The translations under genes were made by a program, and so were the position numbers. Of a stretch of DNA of 64,000 nucleotides, positions 44,387-52,953 are shown one piece after another. The notes below the pieces were generated by a model. The model made no database searches. It saw only the letters and a list, made by a program, of their open reading frames with translations, and was not told where the DNA came from. The DNA is from DFXE01 sp032054765. Lineage in GTDB: Bacteria > Bacteroidota > Bacteroidia > Bacteroidales > Tannerellaceae. The first letter of the stretch is position 1. Each line of letters opens with the position of its first letter. Location of the stretch: assembly GCA_032054765.1 (NCBI GenBank), contig DAMBSC010000006.1, positions 231,751-295,750 of the forward strand, in the 5' to 3' direction.

Positions 44387-45472
44387 ATGAAAAAGATATA
44401 CATATTGGCCTCTGCCCTACTCCTAAGCTTAGGGGTTTGGGCTCAGCATAAAGATAGTGACAATATTCTGGAAAGACTACTGTGGGACGATAAAATGCTT
44501 AACGTAATGCTTGACACGCGTGTCGATATGCAAGGATCTTTCAACAGTGAAGACTTGAATGATCTGTCTTTTAAAGGACAAACCATTAAGTTTTGGCTGG
44601 TGGGTGAAATCGTTCCCGGCATTCGTTACCGTTTACGCCAACGTTTGAATAAACCTCAGACACCTTTACGCGAAGGGTATTCATCATCTACAGACCAGGC
44701 ATGGATAGCCCTTGATGCAGGTAAGCATTGGACATTCACGATTGGTAAGCAATCTGTTCAGTTCGGAACATTCGAATATGATTACAACCCCGCTGATATC
44801 TACCAGGGAACAATGGCCTTTGATGATCTGGATGCCTATAAAACAGGAGTTGATGTAGCGTATAAATTTCTAAATCAGGTTATACACTTCCAGATGGTGA
44901 ACTCAGATGCTACACAATTTGCGAGCGAAAAATATAAAAATAAAGCACTTGCAATGCTTACTATGTGGGAAGGTAACTTATTTGATAATGTGCTGAAAAC
45001 CCGTTGGGGATACGGTATATTCCAACACTCTAAAAAGAAATTTTATAACTGGGTTACGCTGGGAACACAATTAAATATAAATAAATTCACGGCAGAACTT
45101 GATTATTACACAGGATACCGTAATATGGACTATGGTTATATGATGGACAACGACTCGTTAGGTCTTCGTTATGTGAAAGATCAGTCAGTAGCCCTCAACC
45201 TCAAATACGATTTCGGCAAATGGCGTCCATTTATTAAAGGAACATGGAATCAGCGTCACGACAAAGATTTTGAGAGCGATGCTTACGAAAGTTGGGGTAT
45301 CCAGGCTGTTGTAGAAGTTTATCCTTTTACAAACAAATACCTGAAAGACCTACGGTTTCACACAGCCTATATGTATAGCCATAGCGATTTTCAAGGAGAA
45401 TTTGCCAAATTAAGTAATACCGATACACATACATTATTAGTTGGTACACGTTGGCTTTTCAAAGCAAAGTAA
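44387..45472 (+). CDS. Outer-membrane porin of asparagine/aspartate operon
   Basis: Signal peptide ending GVWAQH. The mature part shows regular beta-strand alternation (GQTIKFWLVGEIVPGIRYRL is one strand pair) and ends LVGTRWLFKAK. It resembles OprO/OprP-like porins (WTFTIGKQSVQFGTFEYDYNP, a typical porin phrase). 361 residues. It starts 2 bases after the asparaginase stop, so its likely job is uptake of asparagine or related amino acids. Terminated by a hairpin at 45497. Confidence 0.78.
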   Translation: MKKIYILASALLLSLGVWAQHKDSDNILERLLWDDKMLNVMLDTRVDMQGSFNSEDLNDLSFKGQTIKFWLVGEIVPGIRYRLRQRLNKPQTPLREGYSSSTDQAWIALDAGKHWTFTIGKQSVQFGTFEYDYNPADIYQGTMAFDDLDAYKTGVDVAYKFLNQVIHFQMVNSDATQFASEKYKNKALAMLTMWEGNLFDNVLKTRWGYGIFQHSKKKFYNWVTLGTQLNINKFTAELDYYTGYRNMDYGYMMDNDSLGLRYVKDQSVALNLKYDFGKWRPFIKGTWNQRHDKDFESDAYESWGIQAVVEVYPFTNKYLKDLRFHTAYMYSHSDFQGEFAKLSNTDTHTLLVGTRWLFKAK

Positions 45473-45496
45473 ATACGCACTAGACTATATATCCTC

Positions 45497-45545
45497 AAGC
45501 ACCATATCACATGTTATATAATATGTATATGGTGCTTCCCTTTTT
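45497..45545 (+). terminator. Terminator of the asparagine/aspartate operon
   Basis: AAGCACCATAT (45497-45507) pairs with ATATGGTGCTT (45527-45537), followed by CCCTTTTTT. Additional A/T pairing exists in the loop. Confidence 0.85.
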
Positions 45546-45579
45546 TACGAAAACATACATAGTGTTTCTATTTTTCCAC

Positions 45580-46109
45580 GTTTCACCTGTCAACAAAATT
45601 TAATCAACTGATTATAAGCAAAAAATGGTGAAAGCATATGTGAAAGCATGGATGAAAGCAAAACTTTGATTACCGCCACACGAGTAGCGCTGATTTAACA
45701 GAAACATATGGATATATTTTTTTAATAAGAATTAATCCGTAAAAATCCGAATGTTTGGTGTATTCCATATACTGTAATTAGTAAAGAGACAACTTGATTT
45801 TAAGCTTTTTAGTCTCTTATATTTACAATAAGAATGCCATGAATTAATCAGCTCACAAGGGTGAGGCGATCGTTTCACCTATGTGAGGCGATCGGATCAC
45901 CTATGTGAGGCGATCGTTCCACCATTGTGAGCCGATTAATTTCTCAGGAATAAAGACCTAAAAGATGAGGACTTTATTAATAATCAAACGAATAGAATCA
46001 AAGACTTTTTTGTGGTAAATGCATTTCATCTTTCTACCTTCCCTTCACCTGTGCTTTCACCATATCTGATTTATATATAATAAATTAGTCCTAAAGTGAG
46101 AGGTGAAAC
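45580..46109. mobile_element. Element B: about 530-bp non-coding element with terminal inverted repeats
   Basis: GTTTCACCT at 45580-45588 pairs with AGGTGAAAC at 46101-46109. GGTGAAAGCA at 45627-45636 pairs with TGCTTTCACC at 46052-46061. The left arm carries three 12-bp tandem units (45627, 45639, 45651) on GTGAAAGCA; the right arm has a decayed copy. Array B lies near the centre. A TAAGAGAC-type hairpin lies at 45784-45818. Architecture matches element A, including AGGTCTTT and ATTAATC flanking words. No ORF. It fills most of the 800-bp gap 45473-46272. Confidence 0.65.
45851..45932. repeat. Array B: four 16-bp palindromes at 22-bp period
   Basis: Units start at 45851, 45873, 45895 and 45917: GCTCACAAGGGTGAGG, TTTCACCTATGTGAGG, GATCACCTATGTGAGG, TTCCACCATTGTGAGC. 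All three spacers are CGATCG, itself palindromic, so dyad centres alternate every 11 bp. Strong sequence kinship with array A. Confidence 0.95.
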
Positions 46110-46272
46110 CACATAAATATCAACTTAATATGTAAGACAGTCTGAAATAGATATATTATCAATTTATCATTTTGATAGTTATTAAAAGAGAGGAAATATC
46201 ATTGATTATTATATAAACATTATCTATTTTTATTACTTTTGCATAGTATATATAAAAGGATAGGACAAGAAT

Positions 46273-46818
46273 ATGAATAAGGATGAGAATCCTATATACG
46301 ATAAAAACACATTAGAGTTTGTAACCGTTGCTTTAGAGTATTGCTCTTTCGTAGAAACGACCAGACAGTATACATTATTCGATTTCACTGATAAAGCAAC
46401 AAAAATGTTACCTCTTTTGTATCTGAAAGCAACAATGCTACCTGATGTTGAATTGAGTGAAGAAAATGAACCGGAATTCAGTGTAACAGAAGATATGTAT
46501 GAAGCTGTCAGAAACCAGTTAGTGGATTTGTTAGGAGAACAGGATACGTATTTGGAAACATTCCACCCGGATATGCAATACAGTGACGCCCCTATAGCTG
46601 CATTTATATCGGAAAATCTGGCAGATGTATATCAAGACATGGGAAATTTCGTATCCTTATTCCGGCAAGGCAATGAAGAAGTAATGAAAGATGCTATTGC
46701 TATTTGCCGAAGTAATTTCCGAGAGTATTGGGGGCAACGATTACTGAATGCTTTAAAAGCATTGCATGCAGTACGTTATAATGAAGATGATAACTTAGAA
46801 ACGACTGAAACAGAATGA
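46273..46818 (+). CDS. DUF5063 family protein
   Basis: An acidic, helical cytoplasmic protein of 181 residues with EFVTVALEYCSFVETT, LPLLYLKATMLP, YLETFHPDMQYSDAPIAAFISE and ENLADVYQDMGNFV, matching the conserved Bacteroidota DUF5063 family. Function unknown. A TACTTTTG -7 box at 46234-46241 precedes it, without a clear -33 element. The stop overlaps the next gene by four bases, coupling it to a DEDD exonuclease and RlmI. Confidence 0.75.
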   Translation: MNKDENPIYDKNTLEFVTVALEYCSFVETTRQYTLFDFTDKATKMLPLLYLKATMLPDVELSEENEPEFSVTEDMYEAVRNQLVDLLGEQDTYLETFHPDMQYSDAPIAAFISENLADVYQDMGNFVSLFRQGNEEVMKDAIAICRSNFREYWGQRLLNALKALHAVRYNEDDNLETTETE

Positions 46819-47396
46819 TTGAATATTCACATTCTATAACCAAAGAAGAGATAGCCCTACTACCTGTAGAAGAATATAAAGGACGAGTGATCGTTATAAA
46901 TACCAAAAAAGACGCTGCACTCGCCGTTGAATTTCTTTCCAGGTATGCTAAAGTAGGCTTCGATACGGAAACCCGACCAAGCTTTAAAAAAGGACAACGT
47001 TTTAAGATCGCCTTGATGCAAATTGCTACCGAAGAAGTATGTTTCCTTTTTCGTTTAAACCGTATCGGTATACCCAAACCACTGGAAGAATTACTATCAA
47101 ACAGTTCTATACTAAAGATAGGCCTTTCTTTACGTGATGATTTTGGAGCTATTAAGAAACGGACTGATATTGAACCGGTAAACTTTCTTGACTTACAAAA
47201 CTATGTAAAGGAGTTCAATATTGAAGATGCGAGTTTACAAAAAATATATGCTATATTATTCCATAAAAAGATATCAAAAGGCCAGCGATTAACAAATTGG
47301 GAGGCAGATGATTTATCTGAATCACAACGAAAATATGCGGCACTGGATGCATGGGCTTGCTTAAAAATATATAATTTACTGAATCAACAGAAATAA
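46815..47396 (+). CDS. DEDD-family 3'-5' exonuclease domain protein
   Basis: RNase D/WRN-like exonuclease fold in 193 residues, domain only. Motif I is GFDTETRPSF (Asp, Glu); motif II is in LKIGLSLRDDFGAI; motif III is KYAALDAWACLKIY with the Tyr and Asp of the DEDDy class. QRLTNWEADDLSESQ is typical of this small Bacteroidota family. Acts on RNA or DNA 3' ends; substrate unknown. Overlaps DUF5063 and directly abuts rlmI. Confidence 0.88.
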   Translation: MIEYSHSITKEEIALLPVEEYKGRVIVINTKKDAALAVEFLSRYAKVGFDTETRPSFKKGQRFKIALMQIATEEVCFLFRLNRIGIPKPLEELLSNSSILKIGLSLRDDFGAIKKRTDIEPVNFLDLQNYVKEFNIEDASLQKIYAILFHKKISKGQRLTNWEADDLSESQRKYAALDAWACLKIYNLLNQQK

Positions 47397-48578
47397 ATGA
47401 AGGGATGTAAAATTACTCTCAAGCCTAAAAAGGAAGAATCCCTTTTGCGTTTTCATCCGTGGGTCTTTTCAGGAGCAATTCAATCGATAGATGGTAATCC
47501 GGAAGAGGGAGACCTGGTAGAAGTATATAGTTCAAATCGTCAATTTCTCGCTACCGGACATTATCAGATTGGGAGTATTGCTGTGCGGATCTTATCATTC
47601 AAGCAAAGAGAGATTAACGATGCTTTCTGGAGTGAGCGCATACAAGCAGCCTACGACCTGCGATTATCCTTAGGACTCATAAAAGACAATAATAATACTT
47701 ACCGCCTTATTCATGGCGAAGGCGATAATCTTCCCGGACTTATAATTGATATGTATTCCAATACGGCTGTGATGCAATCGCATTCTGTGGGCATGCATCA
47801 TGCACGTCATGAAATAGTCAAAGCACTAAAGAATGTATTAGGTGATACTTTGCAAAATATCTACTATAAATCAGAAGCCACCCTCCCCTATAAAGCCAAT
47901 TTAGGAAGCGAAGACGGCTATTTATACGGAAACGAAGTTGAAGATATTGCTTTAGAGAACGGTTTGAAATTCTATGTTGACTGGCAAAAAGGCCAGAAAA
48001 CCGGTTTCTTCGTAGATCAACGTGATAACCGTTCACTTCTGCAACATTATGCAAAGAATCGTTCTGTATTGAATATGTTCTGTTATACCGGCGGTTTCTC
48101 CTTCTATGCTATGCGGGGTGATGCCAAATTGGTTCATTCAGTTGATAGTTCGTCCAAAGCCATCTATATGACTAAAAAGAATGTTGAGCTAAACTTTCCG
48201 GAGGACAATCGTCATGAAGCTTTTGCGGAAGATGCTTTCAAATATTTGGATCGTATGGGCAGCAATTATGACTTGATCGTTCTTGACCCACCGGCATTTG
48301 CCAAACATAAAAATGTATTGAGAAATGCCCTTCAGGGTTATCGTAAACTTAATTCTATCGCTTTTAATAAGATTAAACCGGGTGGTATCTTGTTTACTTT
48401 TTCCTGCTCTCAGGTTGTTAGTAAAGAGAATTTCCGTCTTGCCGTATTCAGCGCAGCAGCCCAATCAGGAAGAAGCGTAAAAATACTTCACCAGTTAACC
48501 CAGCCGGCAGATCATCCCGTAAATATATACCATCCCGAAGGAGAATATTTGAAAGGGCTAGTTTTGTATGTGGAATAA
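47397..48578 (+). CDS. rlmI: 23S rRNA (cytosine-5-)-methyltransferase RlmI-like
   Basis: SAM-dependent m5C methyltransferase of large-subunit rRNA (C1962 in E. coli). The N-terminal PUA domain (about residues 1-75, LLRFHPWVFSGAIQSIDGNP) is followed by a linker and a Rossmann domain with NMFCYTGGFSFYAM (SAM site), LIVLDPPAFAKHK and FTFSCSQVVSKENF with the catalytic Cys region. 393 residues. Starts one base after the exonuclease stop. Confidence 0.9.
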   Translation: MKGCKITLKPKKEESLLRFHPWVFSGAIQSIDGNPEEGDLVEVYSSNRQFLATGHYQIGSIAVRILSFKQREINDAFWSERIQAAYDLRLSLGLIKDNNNTYRLIHGEGDNLPGLIIDMYSNTAVMQSHSVGMHHARHEIVKALKNVLGDTLQNIYYKSEATLPYKANLGSEDGYLYGNEVEDIALENGLKFYVDWQKGQKTGFFVDQRDNRSLLQHYAKNRSVLNMFCYTGGFSFYAMRGDAKLVHSVDSSSKAIYMTKKNVELNFPEDNRHEAFAEDAFKYLDRMGSNYDLIVLDPPAFAKHKNVLRNALQGYRKLNSIAFNKIKPGGILFTFSCSQVVSKENFRLAVFSAAAQSGRSVKILHQLTQPADHPVNIYHPEGEYLKGLVLYVE

Positions 48579-48581
48579 AAT

Positions 48582-48647
48582 TAATGATTAACGATTAGTG
48601 ATTAGTGATTAGTGATTAATCATTTACCACTAATCATTAATCACTAA
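48582..48647. repeat. Inverted heptamer repeat between rlmI and isomerase gene
   Basis: Six consecutive 7-bp words from 48582 (TAATGAT, TAACGAT, TAGTGAT x3, TAATCAT), then a right arm 48628-48647 with the same words reverse-complemented. The same word family is found at 6287-6314. Confidence 0.8.
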
Positions 48648-48679
48648 AATTATAATAACCTAATAAATAATGTACTATC

Positions 48680-49813
48680 ATGAACAATCAGATTTGGTTG
48701 ATGACCTCGGCATTCAAGCCGTACAAATTAGAGGAGATTATTCCTAAAGCAAAATCCATTGGAGTTCAGGGATTGGAAATATGTGTATTTCCACGTGATG
48801 GTTTACGTAGTGATCATGTTGCAACACATTTGGATTATGATAACTTTGGCCCTAATGAAGCCAAAAAATTGCTGGATCTGTTTAATCAGGAAGGTCTACG
48901 CTTCTCTATCGGATCTTACGAAAACCTGATCGGTGGCGATCCTGGATCACGATTAAGAAATCAGAATCATTTATTAAAACTAATTCGTATAGCGCATTTA
49001 TGCGGCGGAAGTCTACATGATATTAATGTAGGAACCTTTGTTGGCTACAATGATGAACTGGGAGTTCAGGACAGCGGCTTTGAAAAGAATCTGTATGAAT
49101 ACCAACGTATATTTGCTCCAATCATAAAGTATGCCGAAGATATGGGCGTTACCATTACCTATGAAAACTGCCCGATGGAGGGGTGGCGCTCGAAGACATG
49201 GCCGTTTACTTATAATAACCTGCCGGGAACATTGGCTGCACGTAAGCTGATGTATACATTGATCCCAAGTAAGGCTCACGGTGAAACATATGATCCGTCA
49301 CATGACATCTGGCAACATATCAATCCATCGGATGTAATTAAAGCCACAGAAATGAGCCGATTGCACAGAGTACATGTTAAAGCCACACGTAATTTAAGAA
49401 ATCAATCAAGCATTTATTGGGGAGCTATGTATCCAAAACAGTATGTTAATCCCGAACTGGCAGGTAAAGCCGGAGTTCCGATTGTAGAGCATGATTGGGA
49501 CAGACACGCCTATGAAGCTATGCTTCCGGGCTTTGGAGGTTATGATAGCATGGACTGGCGAGAGTTCCTGGATACATTAATGCAAGCAGGTTTTGACAAA
49601 CCTTTTGTTATTGAAAATGAAGCTGTTTTATCCTCACATACGGGTAACATCGGTGCAACTATGCAAGGTTTTCAGGCTGCAACTTTATGCCTGGCTCCTA
49701 TTGTATGGCCATTGAATGAAAATGACGGATATGTCTATAATGACAATAGACCGAATTATAACAGTGAGCTTGTAAATGATACGCGGGTTGTTACAATGAA
49801 AGAGTTATTGTGA
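48680..49813 (+). CDS. Sugar phosphate isomerase/epimerase family protein
   Basis: Xylose-isomerase-like TIM barrel of 377 residues. N-terminal WLMTSAFKPYKLEEIIPKAK, then GVQGLEICVFPRDG, HDINVGTFVGYNDE, VTITYENCPMEGW with a metal-ligand Glu, TYDPSHDIW, HVKATR and PFVIENEAVL near the end. No signal peptide. Specific substrate unknown; proximity to the mannonate/uronate genes suggests sugar-acid or related catabolism, but mdh and a membrane protein gene lie between. Confidence 0.8.
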   Translation: MNNQIWLMTSAFKPYKLEEIIPKAKSIGVQGLEICVFPRDGLRSDHVATHLDYDNFGPNEAKKLLDLFNQEGLRFSIGSYENLIGGDPGSRLRNQNHLLKLIRIAHLCGGSLHDINVGTFVGYNDELGVQDSGFEKNLYEYQRIFAPIIKYAEDMGVTITYENCPMEGWRSKTWPFTYNNLPGTLAARKLMYTLIPSKAHGETYDPSHDIWQHINPSDVIKATEMSRLHRVHVKATRNLRNQSSIYWGAMYPKQYVNPELAGKAGVPIVEHDWDRHAYEAMLPGFGGYDSMDWREFLDTLMQAGFDKPFVIENEAVLSSHTGNIGATMQGFQAATLCLAPIVWPLNENDGYVYNDNRPNYNSELVNDTRVVTMKELL

Positions 49814-49915
49814 TTCATAACCCGAATTTTTCTCAAGGGATTTATTACCATATTTTATATGTTCATCTATTTAGCGATAATTAAGAATAGCATATATAAA
49901 ATATTTAAAGAAAAA

Positions 49916-49946
49916 TTTCTTTATTACGTAATACATTGTACCTTTG
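49916..49946 (+). promoter_or_regulatory. mdh promoter
   Basis: TTTC (49916-49919), 19-base spacer, TACCTTTG (49939-49946), followed by a 56-base leader to the mdh ATG. Bacteroidota-type promoter with one mismatch in the -33 box. Confidence 0.7.
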
Positions 49947-50002
49947 TCACGTTTTAATAGTAAAGTCTTATTATAAATAAAAACATACTAAAACGTATTA
50001 TT

Positions 50003-50944
50003 ATGTCTAAAGTAACAGTTGTTGGCGCCGGTAATGTGGGTGCTACTTGTGCAAATGTTCTTGCCTTTAATGAAGTGGCAGACGAAGTTGTAATGCTTGA
50101 TGTAAAAGAGGGTGTATCCGAAGGTAAAGCCATGGATATGATGCAAACCGCTCAATTACTGGGATTCGACTCTACATTAGTAGGTTGTACAAATGATTAC
50201 GCTAAAACAGCCAATTCTGATGTTATCATTATTACTTCAGGTATACCTCGTAAACCGGGTATGACTCGTGAAGAATTGATTGGTGTAAACGCAGGTATTG
50301 TTAAAAGTGTTGCTGAAAGCGCTTTGAAATATTCACCGAATGCTATTCTGGTTGTTATTTCTAACCCAATGGACACAATGACTTATTTGGCATTGAAATC
50401 ATTAGGTTTACCTAAAAATCGTATCATCGGTATGGGTGGTGCTTTGGATAGCTCTCGCTTCAAATATTATTTATCTCAGGCATTAGGCTGTAATGCTAAT
50501 GAAGTAGAAGGTATGGTGATCGGTGGACATGGTGATACTACAATGATCCCGTTAGCTCGTCTGGCTACTTACAAAGGCATTCCTGTTTCTAAGCTGTTAA
50601 GCGCTGAAAAATTGGAAGAAGTAGTAAAAGCCACAATGGTTGGCGGTGCTACATTAACAGGCTTATTAGGAACTTCTGCATGGTATGCACCAGGAGCAGC
50701 TGGAGCATTAGTTGCTGAGTCAATCATTCATAACCAAAAGAAGATGATCCCATGTTCAGTTGCTTTGGAAGGTGAGTATGGCGAATCTGATATCTGTATC
50801 GGTGTTCCTGTTATTTTAGGAAAGAATGGTATCGAAGAAATAGTTAAGCTGGAACTGAATGCAGAAGAAAAAGAACTCTTCACTAAGAGTGCAGCAGCTG
50901 TTCGTGCAACAAATGCAGTATTGAAAGAAATAAATGTGCTGTAA
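50003..50944 (+). CDS. mdh: Malate dehydrogenase
   Basis: NAD-dependent oxidation of malate to oxaloacetate; in anaerobes it runs in reverse toward succinate. LDH-like MDH of 313 residues: VTVVGAGNVGATCANVLA nucleotide-binding loop, VMLDVKEGVSEGKAMDM, SGIPRKPGMTREEL, VISNPMDTMTYLA, and GGHGDTTMIPL with the catalytic His. Own promoter upstream and a strong terminator downstream, so monocistronic. Confidence 0.96.
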   Translation: MSKVTVVGAGNVGATCANVLAFNEVADEVVMLDVKEGVSEGKAMDMMQTAQLLGFDSTLVGCTNDYAKTANSDVIIITSGIPRKPGMTREELIGVNAGIVKSVAESALKYSPNAILVVISNPMDTMTYLALKSLGLPKNRIIGMGGALDSSRFKYYLSQALGCNANEVEGMVIGGHGDTTMIPLARLATYKGIPVSKLLSAEKLEEVVKATMVGGATLTGLLGTSAWYAPGAAGALVAESIIHNQKKMIPCSVALEGEYGESDICIGVPVILGKNGIEEIVKLELNAEEKELFTKSAAAVRATNAVLKEINVL

Positions 50945-50968
50945 AAGAACTGATAAATATATGTAAAT

Positions 50969-51002
50969 AAAAAAGCTATCCACAAATGTGGATAGCTTTT
51001 TT
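50969..51002 (+). terminator. mdh terminator
   Basis: A 16-bp stem (50969-50984 with 50987-51002), core AGCTATCCACA/TGTGGATAGCT, followed by a T-rich run. Confidence 0.92.
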
Positions 51003-51026
51003 ATTTTATGGGAAATAATAATTTTA

Positions 51027-51057
51027 TTTGTAATTTTAATAATAAATCATAATTTTG
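51027..51057 (+). promoter_or_regulatory. Promoter of membrane protein gene at 51085
   Basis: TTTG (51027-51030), 19-base spacer, TAATTTTG (51050-51057): exact consensus. ATG follows 27 bases later. Confidence 0.85.
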
Positions 51058-51084
51058 CCTTAATGAATAACTAAATAAAATTAT

Positions 51085-51714
51085 ATGGAAGCAAAGTTTA
51101 ATCTTACGGAAGTTGTAAAAACCTCATGGGAAGCCCTTAAATCGCAAATATGGATTCTCATTGGTCTGATGATCGGGATGGGGATTATTTCTCTCATCAT
51201 TAATTTTTTAAGCATTTCTGTTCAAGGATCAATACTCGCATCGTTAGTAGTAGCCATTATTTCTTTGGCAATAAGTGGAATATTTGGAATGGGATATATT
51301 AAAAATCTCTTTCAAACATTAGATGGTACAGAACCGCAATTTTCTGCTTATGGACAACAAGCAGGAAAACTGATAACATATATTATAGCCGGAATTATTT
51401 ACACAGTTATAATTACTATAGGTATTTTCTTATTAATTATACCAGGGATCTATCTGGCATTACGTCTTCAATTTTTTATGGCTTATATTGTAGAAGAAGA
51501 TGCTGGTATTATTGAATCACTACAACGTAGTTGGGAAATAACTAAAGATCAGGCACTACAGCTATTTTTGTTAGCATTAGTCATGATCCTATTCTGCTTT
51601 GTTGGAATTTTATTAATTGGTATAGGTATATTAGTTGCCGCACCTCTATGTTATATGATGTATTGCGTTGTATTCAGAAAATTGAATTCACCATTGAATG
51701 CTATAGAAGAATAA
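51085..51714 (+). CDS. Multi-pass inner-membrane protein (YciC/GdpD membrane-domain-like)
   Basis: 209 residues with about five or six hydrophobic segments (WILIGLMIGMGIISLIINFL, ASLVVAIISLAISGIFGMG, IIAGIIYTVIITIGIFLLII, and a C-terminal pair). The phrases FLLIIPGIYLALRLQF and AGIIESLQRSWEIT are typical of a conserved bacterial membrane family of unknown function, often compared with the membrane domain of glycerophosphodiesterases. Own promoter and terminator. Confidence 0.75.
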   Translation: MEAKFNLTEVVKTSWEALKSQIWILIGLMIGMGIISLIINFLSISVQGSILASLVVAIISLAISGIFGMGYIKNLFQTLDGTEPQFSAYGQQAGKLITYIIAGIIYTVIITIGIFLLIIPGIYLALRLQFFMAYIVEEDAGIIESLQRSWEITKDQALQLFLLALVMILFCFVGILLIGIGILVAAPLCYMMYCVVFRKLNSPLNAIEE

Positions 51715-51738
51715 GTAAACATAGAATATAATATTTTA

Positions 51739-51772
51739 AAAGAGTGATCCTTTATATAAGATCACTCTTTTT
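51739..51772 (+). terminator. Terminator of membrane protein gene
   Basis: AAAGAGTGATC (51739-51749) pairs with GATCACTCTTT (51760-51770), followed by TTCG. A second AGTATCACTCT copy lies at 51781. Confidence 0.8.
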
Positions 51773-51812
51773 CGTTAAAAAGTATCACTCTAAAAACTAT
51801 TCGTATCAAACT

Positions 51813-51843
51813 TTTGCTTCCTGAAGTTTTTCGTATATATTTG
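51813..51843 (+). promoter_or_regulatory. Promoter of LacI-uxuB unit
   Basis: TTTG (51813-51816), 19-base spacer, TATATTTG (51836-51843), exact Bacteroidota consensus, 45 bases before the regulator ATG. Confidence 0.85.
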
Positions 51844-51887
51844 CGGTCTGTGTCCGTACACATATAAATCTCAATTCGGGATCTACC

Positions 51888-52949
51888 ATGAATAAAACAT
51901 ATAGAATCAAGGATATTGCGAAACTGGCAGGGGTATCAACAGGTACAGTCGACAGGATACTACATAAACGCGGTAAAGTATCTCCCGAAGCACAAGAAAA
52001 AGTTGAGAAAGTATTAGAAGAGATCAATTATCAACCAAACTTGATTGCCCGATCTCTGGCACTTAAAAAAAAATATAACTTTATAGTTATAACACCGGAA
52101 TATAGAGAGGGAGAATATTGGGCAAAAATAGCAGAAGGTGTTGACTTGGCTGAACAGGAACTATTTAGCTATCATATAACTATTCAGCGATTATATTTCA
52201 ATCAATATGATAAAAACAGTTTCGATGCACTGATTCCTCAAATAGAACAATCCGAATGCCAGGGAGTTGTCCTTGCTACTCTATTTAAGGAAGGGGTAAT
52301 AGAACTTACTTCCAGATTAGATAAATTGGAAATCCCTTATGTTTTTATAGACTCTTATGTCGATAATACTCATCCTGTTTCATACTATGGTACACATTCA
52401 TACGATTCTGGATATATAGCCGGTCGCCTTTTATATGAACAGATAAAGAGTAATGATGATATTGTTATCTTTCGTTTTTTCAGGAAAGGCGAGCAACAGT
52501 CTACACAGGTCGGCAAACGGGAGGATGGCTTCCGGGATTACCTTCAAAAGAGGGATTATCGGGGACACATACATGCTGTTCGCATCCACGGAGAAGAAGA
52601 TGCAGACAATACAGAGGTACTAAAAGACTTCTTTAATTTAAATGGACAGGTAAAAGCAGGTATTATCTTTAATTCACGAGCTTATCTGCTTGGAGAATAC
52701 TTTGAAGAACTGAATATTTCGCAAGACTTTAAATTGATTGGTTACGATGTTCTTGACTCCAATATCAAATATTTAAGCAGTGGATTAATAACCCATTTGA
52801 TAGCACAGCGCCCCGAAGTACAAGGCCTTCAAAGTGTAAAAGCACTATTTCGTCATTTGGTGATGGAAAAAGAGGTTATTCCTATGAATTATATGCCTAT
52901 AGATATTCTTATCAAAGAAAATATACAATACTATAACAACTATATTTAA
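51888..52949 (+). CDS. LacI family transcriptional regulator of mannonate/uronate genes
   Basis: N-terminal LacI helix-turn-helix (YRIKDIAKLAGVSTGTVDRI, then RGKVSPEAQEKV and the hinge YQPNLIARSLA). A periplasmic-binding-protein-like effector domain fills residues about 65-353. The residues VSTGTVDR differ from the usual VSxxTVSR in the recognition helix, as in other Bacteroidota members. It is 4 bases upstream of uxuB and so presumably regulates the uxu genes in response to a hexuronate intermediate. Effector inferred from neighbours. Confidence 0.88.
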   Translation: MNKTYRIKDIAKLAGVSTGTVDRILHKRGKVSPEAQEKVEKVLEEINYQPNLIARSLALKKKYNFIVITPEYREGEYWAKIAEGVDLAEQELFSYHITIQRLYFNQYDKNSFDALIPQIEQSECQGVVLATLFKEGVIELTSRLDKLEIPYVFIDSYVDNTHPVSYYGTHSYDSGYIAGRLLYEQIKSNDDIVIFRFFRKGEQQSTQVGKREDGFRDYLQKRDYRGHIHAVRIHGEEDADNTEVLKDFFNLNGQVKAGIIFNSRAYLLGEYFEELNISQDFKLIGYDVLDSNIKYLSSGLITHLIAQRPEVQGLQSVKALFRHLVMEKEVIPMNYMPIDILIKENIQYYNNYI

Positions 52950-52953
52950 TATT

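Noticed and set aside
49814..50002. Possible riboswitch in the mdh leader
   Set aside because: No conserved riboswitch core is visible; the region is explained by a promoter and an A/T-rich leader.
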